From Burkholderiaceae bacterium 26 (lineage in GTDB: Bacteria > Pseudomonadota > Gammaproteobacteria > Burkholderiales > Burkholderiaceae), in the NCBI GenBank assembly GCA_000955795.1, contig JYOB01000020.1, positions 1 to 64,000 on the forward strand: 64,000 nucleotides of DNA, written 5' to 3'. The translations under genes were made by a program, and so were the position numbers. The notes under the pieces were generated by a model. The model worked only from the letters and a program-made list of their open reading frames with translations. It was not told the origin of the DNA and did no database searches. Positions 9,122-18,798 of this stretch are shown here, one piece after another; positions within the stretch are counted from its first letter, which is position 1, and each line of letters opens with the position of its first letter.

Positions 9122-9790
9122 ATGCATCCCACCATCCAAATCGTCATTGCAGATGATCACCCTGGCGTGGTGGCAGCCGTGCGGCGCCTCGTATCGGGGG
9201 TCGACGGCTTCGAGGTGGTGGGCGAGGCCAGCAACGCCGATGAGCTGCTCGCCGTGCTCGGCCGCGTGCGTTGCGACCTTGTCATCACCGACTACGCCAT
9301 GCCTGGCAGCCGCTATGGCGACGGCATCCTCCTGCTCGAATTCCTCGTGCGCCGCCACCCCGACCTGCGCGTGATGGTGCTCACCATGCTTGAGACCCGC
9401 GCGCTGATGAGCAACATCCTGCGCGCTGGCGTCAAGGTCATCGTCAGCAAATCCGACGAGCCGCATCACATCCTCGAAGGCATGCATGCGGCGGCGGACG
9501 GCCGCATCTATCTCTCGCCAATGCTCAATGCCAAGCTGCTCTGCCGCAACGGCGAACCGCAGCCCGCCCACGACGACCCGGTCGCCAAGCTCGGCAAGCG
9601 GGAGTTGGAAGTGCTGCGCATGTACGTGACCGGCAAGACGGTCAGCGAGATTGCCGTGCAGCTCAACCGCAGCGTCAAGACCATCAGCTCGCAAAAGCAG
9701 ACGGCCATGCGCAAGCTCGAGCTTGGCACCGAGGCGGCGCTGTTCGACTTTGCCGTGCGGCACGGACTGCTTGGCAGTGGTGAGGCCTGA
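9122..9790 (+). CDS. NarL/FixJ-type response regulator (EvgA/BvgA-like)
   Basis: A 222-residue two-component regulator. The receiver domain (residues 1-125) has acidic residues in IADDHPG, phosphoacceptor Asp57 in VITDYAMPGS, and Lys in VSKSDEP. A LuxR-type helix-turn-helix (about 150-215) contains LGKRELEVLRMYVTGKTVSE, followed by SVKTISSQKQTAMRKL. The ATG at 9122 has GGAG upstream. The stop is four bases before the start of the hybrid sensor kinase, so the two are one operon and almost certainly a cognate pair, as in EvgAS and BvgAS. The targets cannot be told. Confidence 0.9.
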   Translation: MHPTIQIVIADDHPGVVAAVRRLVSGVDGFEVVGEASNADELLAVLGRVRCDLVITDYAMPGSRYGDGILLLEFLVRRHPDLRVMVLTMLETRALMSNILRAGVKVIVSKSDEPHHILEGMHAAADGRIYLSPMLNAKLLCRNGEPQPAHDDPVAKLGKRELEVLRMYVTGKTVSEIAVQLNRSVKTISSQKQTAMRKLELGTEAALFDFAVRHGLLGSGEA

Positions 9791-9794
9791 CACG

Positions 9795-12700
9795 ATGGCC
9801 CGCGTCACGCGTGCGGCGTCTGCTCGCCTGCGCATCGGTATCGGTGCAGGGTTGCTCGCCTGCGCCGTCGCACTGGGCTGGGCGGGTGGCACGCGCGATG
9901 CCGACGCGGAAGACGCGGCGCAGGCCGTCCAACGCCTCACGCAGTTTCCGTCCAAGGTGACCGTGGGCGTCATCAGCGATGCCATGGCGCCGCTGGAAGG
10001 CGTCGAAGCCGACCGGCTCAGTGGCTTCTCCGGCGATCTGCTGATGCATCTGATTCCGCAGGATCAGGTACGCGTCATCCCGCACGTCTTCGCACGGCGT
10101 GACGACCTGCTCAAGGCGGCGTGCCGGGGCGACGTCGACATCATCATGAGCGTGGCACCCCGCTCGCAATACGATCACTGCCTCATCTATTCCGCGCCGT
10201 ATCTGGAACGCCCCACCGCGGTGGTCGCGCGCAACGACAACACGCAAGTCGCGCAGAACCCATTTGCCCCCGGCATGCGCATCGCCGTCGAGCAAGGCTC
10301 CTCGCTCGAAGACGAGTTGGCTGGGCAATACCCGAGCATCCGCCTGATCAGCACGCCCACGGCGGCCGACGCCCTCGACGCCGTGCTGCATGACGCGGCA
10401 GACGCTTACGTGGGCGTGACCTATCCGACGCGGGAGTTGATGTCGCAGCCGCGCTACCGGCGGCTTTCGATCGTGCAGCTTGTAAACCAGCAGGTGGACG
10501 CGCTGCACTTTGCCGCGCCGCGCGGGCAGGCAATGCTGATCCGCTATCTGGACCGCCATCTTGCCCAGTTGCCCGACGCGACGATGAGCGAGCTGCGCGC
10601 GCGGTGGATCACGCAAGGTGGCGGGTCCTCCGTGGGACTGCAGTTGTCGGACGACGAGCGGGCCATGCTGGCATCGCTGCCGCCGCTGCGCTACGCCGCT
10701 GATCCTGACTACATGCCGTACACCTTCAACGGCACGGGCGGCGCGATCCTCGGCATCTTTCCCGAATACCAGAACTTTCTCTCGCGTACGCTCGGGTTGC
10801 GTTTCGAGCGGGTGGCCGTGCGTGACTGGGCGGAGGCGATCGAGAAGGCGCGCAGCGGGGAGGTCGACATCCTGCTCGGCATGTCCGACCAGGATTCCCG
10901 ACCGCCGGGCTTTACGTTCACGCAGCCGATCGATGCGACGCCGATGGTGATCGTCGGGCGCAGCGACGCGCTCACGGTGGCCGCGCTGCCCGAACTTTCC
11001 GGCAAGACCGTCGCTCTGCCGGCGAGCGACACGCTGACCACATTGCTGCATCAAAACGTACCGAAGATCCGCATTCTTCCGGCGCGCTCGGTCAACGAGG
11101 CGTTGTCCATGACAGCGACCGGAGAGGCCGATTTCACCATCGTCAACCTGCCGGTGGCTGACGCGCTGATCCGCCATCACTTTCCAGGCGAGCTGAAGGT
11201 TACGGGTTCGGCAAACACGGTCGAGAGCATCGGCGTGGCCGTGTCGGCGCGATACGCTGCGCTGGTGCCGCTCATCAACCGCGCGCTCTTCGCCATGCCT
11301 GAAGGCGAGCAGGTAAGCATCCGCAACAAGTGGCTGTCGGTCAGCTACCAGTTGGGTCCATCCGCTTCAGCCGTGCTCGGCAGGTTCGGCCCGGCGGCAG
11401 CGCTGGTGCTGGCGGCGCTGGTGGCGCTGTTCATCAAGCAGATGCAACTGCGCCGCGAAAACCATCAGCGCCGCCGTGCCGAAGAAACCCTGGCCCGCCA
11501 GCTGAGCTTCCAGCGCGCGCTGATGGAAGCCGTGCCGTTTCCGCTCGTCGCCAATGACGCCGCACACCGTTACGTTGCCGTGAATGCGGCGTTCTGCAAC
11601 ATGTTCGGCCGCACACGCGCGGCGCTGCTCGGGCATACGCCGCAGGAGCTGGGGCTGTATTCGGTCGGCGACGCGGTGCCGCTGTCCGATATCGACAGAC
11701 GCGCGGCGCAGGCCGGTGAAAGCACGCGCGAAGAGCTCATCATCGAGACGCCGGACGGGCAATCGCGCAACGTGCTGTACTGGATCGAGCCGTTCCATCT
11801 GCCGGATGGTCAACCTGCTGGCACCGTCGCCTCGCTGGTCGATATCAGCGAGATCCGCGAAACGCAGGCGCGGGCCGAACGCCTTGAGCAGCGCCTGCGC
11901 GAGGTCACCGAATCGCTGCCGGCGCTGGTCTACCAGTTTGAGCTGCCGCCCGGCCAAGCACAGGGGCGCATCACTTACGTGGCGGGCAAGGCGCACGAAA
12001 CGCTTGGCGTTGAGCCCCAGGATTTGCTGGGCTACCTGTCCACGCCCGAACTGCTCATTTACCAGGACGACCGGGAACGGATTCTTGAGAGCGTGCTGAC
12101 CTCCGCGCAAGAGCTGACGCCGTTCGACCAGCGCTTCCGCCATGTCAGCCCGGACGGTTCGGTGCGCTGGCTGCACGCGCGCTCGATCCCGCACCGCGAG
12201 GCCGACGGCCGCACGGTCTGGAACGGCTACCTGAGCGATGTGACCACGGAGCGCGAGCAGGCCGACGCGCTGGAAGCCGCCAAGAACGCAGCGGAATCGG
12301 CGTTGCACGCGAAAGACCGCTTCCTGGCCATGATGAGCCACGAAATCCGCACGCCCATGAACGGCGTGCTTGGGCTGGTCGAATTGCTGCAGCAGACGAA
12401 GCTCGAAGGCGAGCAGAAGCAGATGGTCTCGCTGGTGCAGGATTCGGGGCGCGCCCTGCTGCACATCCTCGATGACATCCTCGACTACGCAAAGGTCGAG
12501 GCCGGCCGGCTGGATATCTCGCCCTCGCCGACAGACTTGCGCGAGGTCTTTGACGGCACGGTCGGGCTGCTGGCAAGCCGCGCCCACGAGAAGGCGCTCG
12601 CCGTGCACGTGGATGTGGCCGCCAACGTGCCGGCCAGCGTCTCGGTCGACAGCATTCGTCTACGGCAAATCCTGTTCAACCTGCTTTCCAACGCCATCAA

Positions 12701-14126
12701 GTTCACCGACACCGGCAGCGTGCGGCTTTCGGCAGAATGCACGCGCCTGACGGACGACACGGCGCACCTCGCCATCTGCGTCTCCGATACGGGCATCGGC
12801 ATCTCACCGGGGGTTCAGGCCACGCTGTTCGCGCCGTTCGTGCAAGCCGAGCGCTCGACCACACGCCGCTACGGCGGCACCGGCCTGGGCCTGGCGATTT
12901 CTCGCCAGCTTGCCGGCCTGATGGGCGGCAAGCTCGTCATGGAAAGCGTTCCCGGGCACGGCACGGCAGTCACGCTGCACTTGGCCGTGCCGATGCTCAA
13001 GGCGCGGTATGCGTTGCCGCAACTGGCGGGCTGCAGCGTTGCCATTGTTGTGGACGACCCGGCCGTGCGGCACAGCCTCACGCAGTTCGCGATCGCGGCC
13101 GGACTGCAAGCGGGCCCCGCCGCTAACGCCGACATCCTCTTCACCTCCACCGCACAGGCAGAGGCGCACGCCATCCGCATCACCCCGGAAGCGTGCTATT
13201 CCGGACCCGGCAACACGCTGAGCATCAATCCGCTGAACTGGCACGCATTTGTGCAGGCGTGCGAGCGCGCGCTTCCCCGACCCGACCATGAGCCGATCGC
13301 CAGCGCGGCGGTGCACGCACAGCCCGCCGTCGCCCCCTGTGACGCGCCGGGTGCGCACATCCTCGTGGCGGAAGACCACCCGATCAACCGCGAACTGATC
13401 GCCAAGCAACTCCGCCTGCTGGGTTATCGGGTCACGCTGGCCGAAGATGGCGTGGTCGCGCTCGAGCGCCTGCACGAACACCGGTTTGACGCGTTGCTCA
13501 CGGACTGCCACATGCCGCGCATGGACGGCTTCGACCTGGCGCGGCACATCCGCCATGAAGAGCGCGCCGGCGGCCCTCGCCTGCCCATCATCGCCATCAC
13601 GGCAACAACGCTGGCTGAGGAGCACGCGCGATGCCGTGCCGTGGGAATGGACGCAAGCCTGCTGAAGCCGACCACGCTTGTCACGCTGCAAGAAGCGCTG
13701 TCTGCGCTGTGGAGCCACGAAGCCGCAAGCGCAGATGCGCCCCCGGAGGCGCCATTCGCCCTGTCGCTCGACGATCTGCACGCCGCGCTGGGGGCCGACC
13801 CCGCCGCAGCCGGGTTGGCACAGGTCTTCCTGTCGTCGCTGGCTGAGGATGCGCAGCGGCTCCAACCGCTACTGGACGCAATGGACCGCGCAGCGCTGCG
13901 CCAGTGGGCCCATCGCACCGGAGGCGCGCTGGCGCTGCTGCACAACCCGAGCGTCGACGCCGTGGTGGAAGCCTTCCGCCGTGCCGTGCATGACGGTAGC
14001 GAGCGTGACATCCGCGTCTCCGGGCGCCATGCCACGCGGCTTCTTGCGCACATCAACGCGTTGTTGAGTGCCTTCGCACCGGCGGCCGCTGACGTTGTGC
14101 ACCGCACGCAAGTGACGGATTCATAA
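9795..14126 (+). CDS. Hybrid sensor histidine kinase, EvgS/BvgS type
   Basis: A 1443-residue membrane phosphorelay kinase. Order: signal/anchor helix (about 10-35), two periplasmic solute-binding-protein family 3 domains (about 50-265 and 285-510), a membrane helix near 525-548, two PAS-like domains (about 565-820), HisKA with His849 in MMSHEIRTPMN, HATPase with NAIKF and GTGLGLAI, a degenerate receiver-like segment (about 1078-1165, VAIVVDDPAVRHSL), a true receiver with Asp1237 (LLTDCHMPRMDG), and a C-terminal Hpt with His1373 (WAHRTGGALALL). This is the His-Asp-His chain that passes phosphate to the adjacent regulator. The tandem periplasmic sensors suggest a small-molecule signal, but the ligand is unknown. 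Two PAS domains and the pseudo-receiver go beyond the minimal EvgS layout. Confidence 0.92.
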   Translation: MARVTRAASARLRIGIGAGLLACAVALGWAGGTRDADAEDAAQAVQRLTQFPSKVTVGVISDAMAPLEGVEADRLSGFSGDLLMHLIPQDQVRVIPHVFARRDDLLKAACRGDVDIIMSVAPRSQYDHCLIYSAPYLERPTAVVARNDNTQVAQNPFAPGMRIAVEQGSSLEDELAGQYPSIRLISTPTAADALDAVLHDAADAYVGVTYPTRELMSQPRYRRLSIVQLVNQQVDALHFAAPRGQAMLIRYLDRHLAQLPDATMSELRARWITQGGGSSVGLQLSDDERAMLASLPPLRYAADPDYMPYTFNGTGGAILGIFPEYQNFLSRTLGLRFERVAVRDWAEAIEKARSGEVDILLGMSDQDSRPPGFTFTQPIDATPMVIVGRSDALTVAALPELSGKTVALPASDTLTTLLHQNVPKIRILPARSVNEALSMTATGEADFTIVNLPVADALIRHHFPGELKVTGSANTVESIGVAVSARYAALVPLINRALFAMPEGEQVSIRNKWLSVSYQLGPSASAVLGRFGPAAALVLAALVALFIKQMQLRRENHQRRRAEETLARQLSFQRALMEAVPFPLVANDAAHRYVAVNAAFCNMFGRTRAALLGHTPQELGLYSVGDAVPLSDIDRRAAQAGESTREELIIETPDGQSRNVLYWIEPFHLPDGQPAGTVASLVDISEIRETQARAERLEQRLREVTESLPALVYQFELPPGQAQGRITYVAGKAHETLGVEPQDLLGYLSTPELLIYQDDRERILESVLTSAQELTPFDQRFRHVSPDGSVRWLHARSIPHREADGRTVWNGYLSDVTTEREQADALEAAKNAAESALHAKDRFLAMMSHEIRTPMNGVLGLVELLQQTKLEGEQKQMVSLVQDSGRALLHILDDILDYAKVEAGRLDISPSPTDLREVFDGTVGLLASRAHEKALAVHVDVAANVPASVSVDSIRLRQILFNLLSNAIKFTDTGSVRLSAECTRLTDDTAHLAICVSDTGIGISPGVQATLFAPFVQAERSTTRRYGGTGLGLAISRQLAGLMGGKLVMESVPGHGTAVTLHLAVPMLKARYALPQLAGCSVAIVVDDPAVRHSLTQFAIAAGLQAGPAANADILFTSTAQAEAHAIRITPEACYSGPGNTLSINPLNWHAFVQACERALPRPDHEPIASAAVHAQPAVAPCDAPGAHILVAEDHPINRELIAKQLRLLGYRVTLAEDGVVALERLHEHRFDALLTDCHMPRMDGFDLARHIRHEERAGGPRLPIIAITATTLAEEHARCRAVGMDASLLKPTTLVTLQEALSALWSHEAASADAPPEAPFALSLDDLHAALGADPAAAGLAQVFLSSLAEDAQRLQPLLDAMDRAALRQWAHRTGGALALLHNPSVDAVVEAFRRAVHDGSERDIRVSGRHATRLLAHINALLSAFAPAAADVVHRTQVTDS

Positions 14127-14140
14127 GGGAAAACCGTTTC

Positions 14141-14163
14141 AAGCGATCGATGCATCGCTTTTA
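14141..14163 (+). terminator. Possible terminator after the sensor kinase
   Basis: Stem AAGCGAT (14141-14147), six-base loop, stem ATCGCTT (14154-14160), then TTAG. It starts 15 bases after the kinase stop. The T-run is short, so this is tentative. Confidence 0.4.
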
Positions 14164-14214
14164 GACGTGCCATTCCAATCGCCCGATTGACTCGGTTCTG
14201 GCGGCCTCCTACGA

Positions 14215-14232
14215 TGACATCGACCAATGTCA
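14215..14232. promoter_or_regulatory. Inverted repeat TGACAT-n6-ATGTCA upstream of the monooxygenase operon
   Basis: Perfect 6-base arms, 14215-14220 and 14227-14232, separated by six bases, 40 bases before the GTG start of the operon. A candidate operator for the MerR-type regulator at the operon's far end or another dimeric regulator; binding is inference. Confidence 0.4.
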
Positions 14233-14271
14233 CATTAAGAGGCGCCCAAGTGGTGCCCACGGAGACACCAC

Positions 14272-15894
14272 GTGAACGCACGGACCGATTTTCCGCGCCC
14301 CGACGCTTTTGCGCCGACCCCGCGCAGCCCTGACGCCCCCGCCCTGATCGATGCTGCAATCATCGGGACGGGTTTTGCTGGCCTGGGCATGGCGATCCAG
14401 CTCAAGCAAAACGGCATCGACAACTTCCTCGTCTTCGAAAAAGCGGGGTCTGTGGGCGGCACGTGGCGCGACAATCATTACCCCGGCTGCGCGTGCGATG
14501 TGCAATCACATTTGTATTCGTTTTCGTTCGCGCCCAATCCGGACTGGTCGCGCATGTATTCGCCGCAGCCGGAAATTCGCGCGTATCTGGAGCGCTGCAC
14601 CGATGAATTTGGCGTGCGCCCGCACGTGCGCTTCCATCACGAACTGACGCGCGCCACGTTTGACGAAGCCGCCGGCGTGTGGAATCTGGAAATGGCCGAC
14701 GGCCGCCGCTACCGCGCCCGCACGCTTATCTCCGGCATGGGCGGCCTGAGCCGTCCGGCGTGGCCGAACATTCCCGGCATCGAAACTTTCCAGGGCAAGG
14801 CTTTCCACTCGCAATTGTGGGAGCACGATTACGACCTGCGCGGCAAGCGCGTGGCCGTGATCGGCACGGGCGCCTCGGCCATCCAGTTCGTGCCGCAGAT
14901 TGCGCAAAAGGTCGGCCGCCTCGACCTGTATCAGCGCACGCCGCCGTGGATCCTGCCCAAGCCCGACCGCAAGGTGTCGCGCGCGGAGCATTGGCTGTTC
15001 CGCCACCTGCCGTTCACGCAAAAGCTGATGCGCACGGGCATCTATTGGATGCTGGAGTCGCGCGTGCTCGGCTTCGTGATTCATCCCAAGCTGATGAAGG
15101 CGGTGGAGCGCATGGCGCGCGGTCATATCAAGCACCGCATTGCCGATCCCGTGCTGCGCGAGAAGGTCACGCCGAACTACACCATCGGCTGCAAGCGCAT
15201 CCTGATCTCGAACGACTATTACCCGGCGCTCACGCGCGAGAACGTCGACGTGATCACTTCCGGCATCGCGCGCGTCGAATCCAACGCCATCGTCACCACC
15301 GACGGCACGCGGCGCGAGGTCGATTGCCTGATCTTCGGCACGGGCTTTCATGCAACGGACCCGTTCCCGCGTGGCGTGCTGCTTGGCAGCCAAGGCGTGG
15401 ACATTGTCGATGCGTGGGACAAGCACGGCGCAGAGGCCTACCTGGGCACCACGGTGTCGGGTTTTCCGAATTTCTTCATGGTGGTGGGCCCGAACACGGG
15501 GCTCGGCCACTCGTCGATGGTGTTCATGATCGAGTCGCAGATGGCGTACATCGTTGACGCGCTCAAGTCGATGCGTGCGCACAACGTGGCGGCCATCGAC
15601 GTACGTCCCGACGTGCAGCGCCGCTTCAACGACGGCATCCAGAAGCGGCTGTCGAATGCGATCTGGTCGGCCGGCGGCTGCGTGAGCTGGTACCTCGATC
15701 CGAAGACGGGCAAGAACACGACGCTGTGGCCGGGTTTCACCTGGCAATTCCGCCGCGCCACGGCGCATTTCCGGCTGGCGGATTACCGCACGCGCCCGAT
15801 GGCCGTACCGAAGGGCGTGCCCCTGCGCGTACCTGCCCGCACGGTGCCCGCCGCCCAGAACACCCCTAACGAAGAAGTGCTCGACCGCGTCTGA
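14272..15894 (+). CDS. Flavin-containing (Baeyer-Villiger type) monooxygenase
   Basis: A 540-residue FAD- and NADPH-dependent monooxygenase that would insert oxygen into a ketone or oxidise a related substrate. FAD Rossmann motif GTGFAGLG is at residues 32-39, a NADPH motif GTGASA is near 199, and the Baeyer-Villiger fingerprint FQGKAFHSQLW is at 173-183 (Phe-x-Gly-x3-His-x3-Trp). The start is GTG at 14272 with GGAG ten bases upstream. It heads a tight operon with a short-chain dehydrogenase, an alpha/beta hydrolase and a metal-dependent hydrolase. A ketone-to-ester-to-acid-plus-alcohol route fits these enzymes: the dehydrogenase makes the ketone and the hydrolase opens the ester. The layout recalls the mycobacterial mymA gene set; that comparison is from memory. 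Substrate unknown. Confidence 0.88.
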   Translation: MNARTDFPRPDAFAPTPRSPDAPALIDAAIIGTGFAGLGMAIQLKQNGIDNFLVFEKAGSVGGTWRDNHYPGCACDVQSHLYSFSFAPNPDWSRMYSPQPEIRAYLERCTDEFGVRPHVRFHHELTRATFDEAAGVWNLEMADGRRYRARTLISGMGGLSRPAWPNIPGIETFQGKAFHSQLWEHDYDLRGKRVAVIGTGASAIQFVPQIAQKVGRLDLYQRTPPWILPKPDRKVSRAEHWLFRHLPFTQKLMRTGIYWMLESRVLGFVIHPKLMKAVERMARGHIKHRIADPVLREKVTPNYTIGCKRILISNDYYPALTRENVDVITSGIARVESNAIVTTDGTRREVDCLIFGTGFHATDPFPRGVLLGSQGVDIVDAWDKHGAEAYLGTTVSGFPNFFMVVGPNTGLGHSSMVFMIESQMAYIVDALKSMRAHNVAAIDVRPDVQRRFNDGIQKRLSNAIWSAGGCVSWYLDPKTGKNTTLWPGFTWQFRRATAHFRLADYRTRPMAVPKGVPLRVPARTVPAAQNTPNEEVLDRV

Positions 15895-15922
15895 CGCGCG
15901 TCAGCCCCAAGGAGACCACGCC

Positions 15923-16813
15923 ATGAAGTCATTCAACAACCAGGTTGCCGCCATCACGGGTGCCGCGTCGGGCATGGGCCGCTCGCTGGCGCTGCAGCTG
16001 GCACGCGAAGGCTGCCATCTCGCGCTGGCCGATCGCAATGAAGCGGCGCTCGCGCAGACGCTGCAACTGGTGCGTGCGCATGAAGGCGACCGCATCCGCG
16101 TGACCACGCATGCGGTTGACGTGGCCGACCGCGCCGCCGTGTATCGCTGGGCCGAAGAAGCGGCCGCCGCGCACGGCAAGGTCAACCTGATCTTCAACAA
16201 CGCGGGCGTGGCGCTGTCCAGCACGATCGAAGGCATGGAAGACGACGAGCTGGCCTGGATCATGAACATCAACTTCTGGGGCGTCGTGCACGGTACCAAG
16301 GCGTTCCTGCCGCTGCTCAAAGCAACGGGCAACGGCCACATCATCAATACGTCGAGCATCTTCGGCATCTTCGCGCAGCCGGGCATGGGCGCCTACAACG
16401 CCAGCAAGTACGCCGTGCGCGGCTACACAGAAGCGCTGCGCCAGGAACTGGATCTGATGAACTGCGGCGTGTCGGCCACGTGCGTCCACCCGGGCGGCAT
16501 CAAGACCAACATTGCCAAGTCGAGCCGCGTCTCGCCGAGCATGAACGGCTTCCTGGTGCGCGACGAGCAGCAGGGCAAGGCGGAGTTCGAGAAGTTCTTC
16601 ATCACCTCGGCGGACAAGGCCGCGCAGGTGATCCTGGATGGCGTGCGCAAGAACAAGCGCCGCGTGCTGATCGGCCCCGACGCCCACGCCGCAGACGTGA
16701 TGGCCCGCGTGCTGCCCGCGGCGTACCAGGCGCTGGTCGTGCGCGAAGCCCGCCGCACGCGCAAGAAAGCCCTGCGCGACGATACGTCGCCGGCCACCGT
16801 ACGCGCCAAATAA
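15923..16813 (+). CDS. Short-chain dehydrogenase/reductase
   Basis: A 296-residue classical SDR. It has the cofactor motif TGAASGMG (residues 13-20), NNAG near residue 93, catalytic serine in NTSSIFG (about 144), and the Tyr158-x3-Lys162 pair in YNASK. It would oxidise an alcohol or reduce a carbonyl using NAD(P). A C-terminal extension beyond 270 ends in a basic tail. The AAGGAG ribosome site precedes the ATG. It is the second gene of the monooxygenase operon, 28 bases after the first gene. It probably supplies or removes the ketone used by the monooxygenase; this is inference. Confidence 0.88.
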   Translation: MKSFNNQVAAITGAASGMGRSLALQLAREGCHLALADRNEAALAQTLQLVRAHEGDRIRVTTHAVDVADRAAVYRWAEEAAAAHGKVNLIFNNAGVALSSTIEGMEDDELAWIMNINFWGVVHGTKAFLPLLKATGNGHIINTSSIFGIFAQPGMGAYNASKYAVRGYTEALRQELDLMNCGVSATCVHPGGIKTNIAKSSRVSPSMNGFLVRDEQQGKAEFEKFFITSADKAAQVILDGVRKNKRRVLIGPDAHAADVMARVLPAAYQALVVREARRTRKKALRDDTSPATVRAK

Positions 16814-16823
16814 GGGGCCGCCG

Positions 16824-17846
16824 ATGAACACGGCCACCACCAGCGAACTGTTCGCCAGCCCCCCGCGCGCGAACCTGCTCAACGTCGCCCGCGCGATGCT
16901 GCGCCCCGGCCGCATCGGCCTGCGCAGCATCGGGCGCGACGTGCTGATCGCGCGCTACGCCAAGCCGCAATCGCGCTACCTGCCGCTGATGGGCACGCGC
17001 GTGCATTACACCGATGAAGGCGCCGCTAACTCGGAAGGGACGTTGCTGCTGATCCACGGCTTTGGCGCATCGCTGCATACGTGGGACGGCGTGCTGCCGC
17101 AGCTCACGCGGCGCTACCGCGTCATCCGGCTCGACCTGCCGCCGTTCGGCATCACCGGCCCGCTGCGCGACGCACAAGGCCACCCGCGCACGATGGAGCT
17201 ACCGCTGTACCGCGACTTCATCGACGCGTTTGTCGATACGTTGGGCTTGTCGAAACTCACGCTGATCGGCAACTCGCTGGGCGGCATGGTGTCGTGGGAC
17301 TTTGCCGTGCGGCACCCGGGCCGCGTCGAGAAGCTCGTGCTGATCGATTCGGCAGGCTTTCCGATGAAGCTGCCGATCTACATCGATCTGTTCAATCACC
17401 TGGGCGTGCGGCTGACGTCGCCGTGGATGCTGCCCGAGGGGATCATCCGCGCCGCAACGCGCGATGTGTATGGCGACCCGTCGCGCGTGTCCGAACCCAC
17501 GCTGCGCCGCTACGCCGATTTCTTCTATGCCGACGGTGCACGACAGGCCATCGGCAAGATGGTGCCGAAGTTCCGCTTTGACGATGTCGATACGAGCGGG
17601 CTGGCCTCGATCCGAGTGCCAACGCTCATCCTCTGGGGCCAGCGCGACCGGTGGATCCCGCCCGCGCATGCCGGTGAATTTGCCCGCCGCATTCCCGGCG
17701 CCACGCTGCGCATGTATCCGGCACTCGGCCATATCCCAATGGAGGAAGACCCCGTGCGTGTGGGGACCGACCTCTGTGCATTCCTCGATCAAGGGCGCGC
17801 GTCGACGCGCCTTTCAGAAACCACATTCCAGGAGAACCGCCCATGA
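16824..17846 (+). CDS. Alpha/beta-fold hydrolase
   Basis: A 340-residue esterase/lipase-like hydrolase. The oxyanion region HGFGAS is near residue 78, the nucleophile elbow GNSLGG places the catalytic serine at residue 151, the acid lies in LWGQRDRWIP, and the histidine in LGHIPMEEDP. The N-terminal 60 residues before the fold are longer than in minimal members and contain an Arg-rich segment (RPGRIGLRSIGR). It is the third gene of the operon, 10 bases after the dehydrogenase, and overlaps the next gene at ATGA. Ester hydrolysis downstream of the Baeyer-Villiger step is the likely role. Confidence 0.86.
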   Translation: MNTATTSELFASPPRANLLNVARAMLRPGRIGLRSIGRDVLIARYAKPQSRYLPLMGTRVHYTDEGAANSEGTLLLIHGFGASLHTWDGVLPQLTRRYRVIRLDLPPFGITGPLRDAQGHPRTMELPLYRDFIDAFVDTLGLSKLTLIGNSLGGMVSWDFAVRHPGRVEKLVLIDSAGFPMKLPIYIDLFNHLGVRLTSPWMLPEGIIRAATRDVYGDPSRVSEPTLRRYADFFYADGARQAIGKMVPKFRFDDVDTSGLASIRVPTLILWGQRDRWIPPAHAGEFARRIPGATLRMYPALGHIPMEEDPVRVGTDLCAFLDQGRASTRLSETTFQENRP

Positions 17847-18739
17847 TGCCAGTCCGCCGCGACGTGCATCCTCACCTGCCTGCTGATCGCATCAGCAACT
17901 GGCACGAGCGAGGCCCGCACGTCACCCACTTCCTGAACGCGCTGTCGATCTTCTTCCCGACCGGCGAGCGCTTCTTCATGGACAGCGTGCGCAACTACCG
18001 CCATCTGGTGACCGACCCCGAACTCAAGCAGGCCGTGGCCGGTTTCATTGGCCAGGAAGCCATGCACACGCGCGAGCACGTGCTGTACAACGACCTGCTC
18101 GACCGGGCCGGCCTGCCCGCCACGCGCATCGACCGCTTTGTCGGCAAGTTCCTGAATGTGCTGCGCAAGTGGACGCCGAAGTCACACCAGTTGGCCGTGA
18201 CCGTGGCGCTGGAGCACTACACCGCCATGCTGGCCGGCCAGGTGCTTTCACATGAAGATGGCCTGGGCCGCAACTCGGAGCCCGGCTACCGCCAGGTCTG
18301 GCTGTGGCATGCCATGGAAGAGACCGAGCACAAGGCCGTCAGCTACGACGTGTGGAACCTCGCCATCAAGCCGGGCCTGCGCCGTTACATCCTGCGCACG
18401 TCGACGATGCTGCTAACCACGCTGATGTTCTGGTCGATGGTGTTCTACGTGCATCTGCGCCTGATCTTTGCCGATCGCACCTGCAAGAACAAATTCTTCG
18501 GTCTGGGCAAGGCGTTCCACTTCCTGTGGATTCACCCGGCGCCGTTGCGCAAGATCATTCCGGAGTTCTTCGACTTTTTCCGGCCCTCATTCCACCCGTG
18601 GGATGAAGACAACCGTGACGCACTTGCACGCCTGCCCAAGCTGATTTCGGAAATCGAAGCCTATGCCGCTGCAAACGGCGAGGCGCCGTCGCCGTCGATC
18701 CGCCGCAAGCTCTCAACCGCAGGTGCAGCCGGGTCTTGA
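17843..18739 (+). CDS. Predicted metal-dependent hydrolase (PF10118-like)
   Basis: A 298-residue protein that resembles the family annotated as predicted metal-dependent hydrolase. His and Glu residues that could bind metal are spread in helices: FIGQEAMHTREH (about 62-75), ALEHYTAML (about 122-130) and WHAMEETEHKAVSYDVW (about 154-170). This Glu-x2-His spacing is ferritin/di-iron-like, so an oxygenase- or desaturase-like role is an alternative. A hydrophobic stretch near 190-210 (LLTTLMFWSMVFYVH) may touch the membrane. It overlaps the preceding hydrolase gene by four bases and ends the operon. Confidence 0.8.
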   Translation: MMPVRRDVHPHLPADRISNWHERGPHVTHFLNALSIFFPTGERFFMDSVRNYRHLVTDPELKQAVAGFIGQEAMHTREHVLYNDLLDRAGLPATRIDRFVGKFLNVLRKWTPKSHQLAVTVALEHYTAMLAGQVLSHEDGLGRNSEPGYRQVWLWHAMEETEHKAVSYDVWNLAIKPGLRRYILRTSTMLLTTLMFWSMVFYVHLRLIFADRTCKNKFFGLGKAFHFLWIHPAPLRKIIPEFFDFFRPSFHPWDEDNRDALARLPKLISEIEAYAAANGEAPSPSIRRKLSTAGAAGS

Positions 18740-18798
18740 GCAGGCATTCAAAACGCCTGCAGCACCCGTCGTATCAGGATCAAACTAGAAATAGATAA

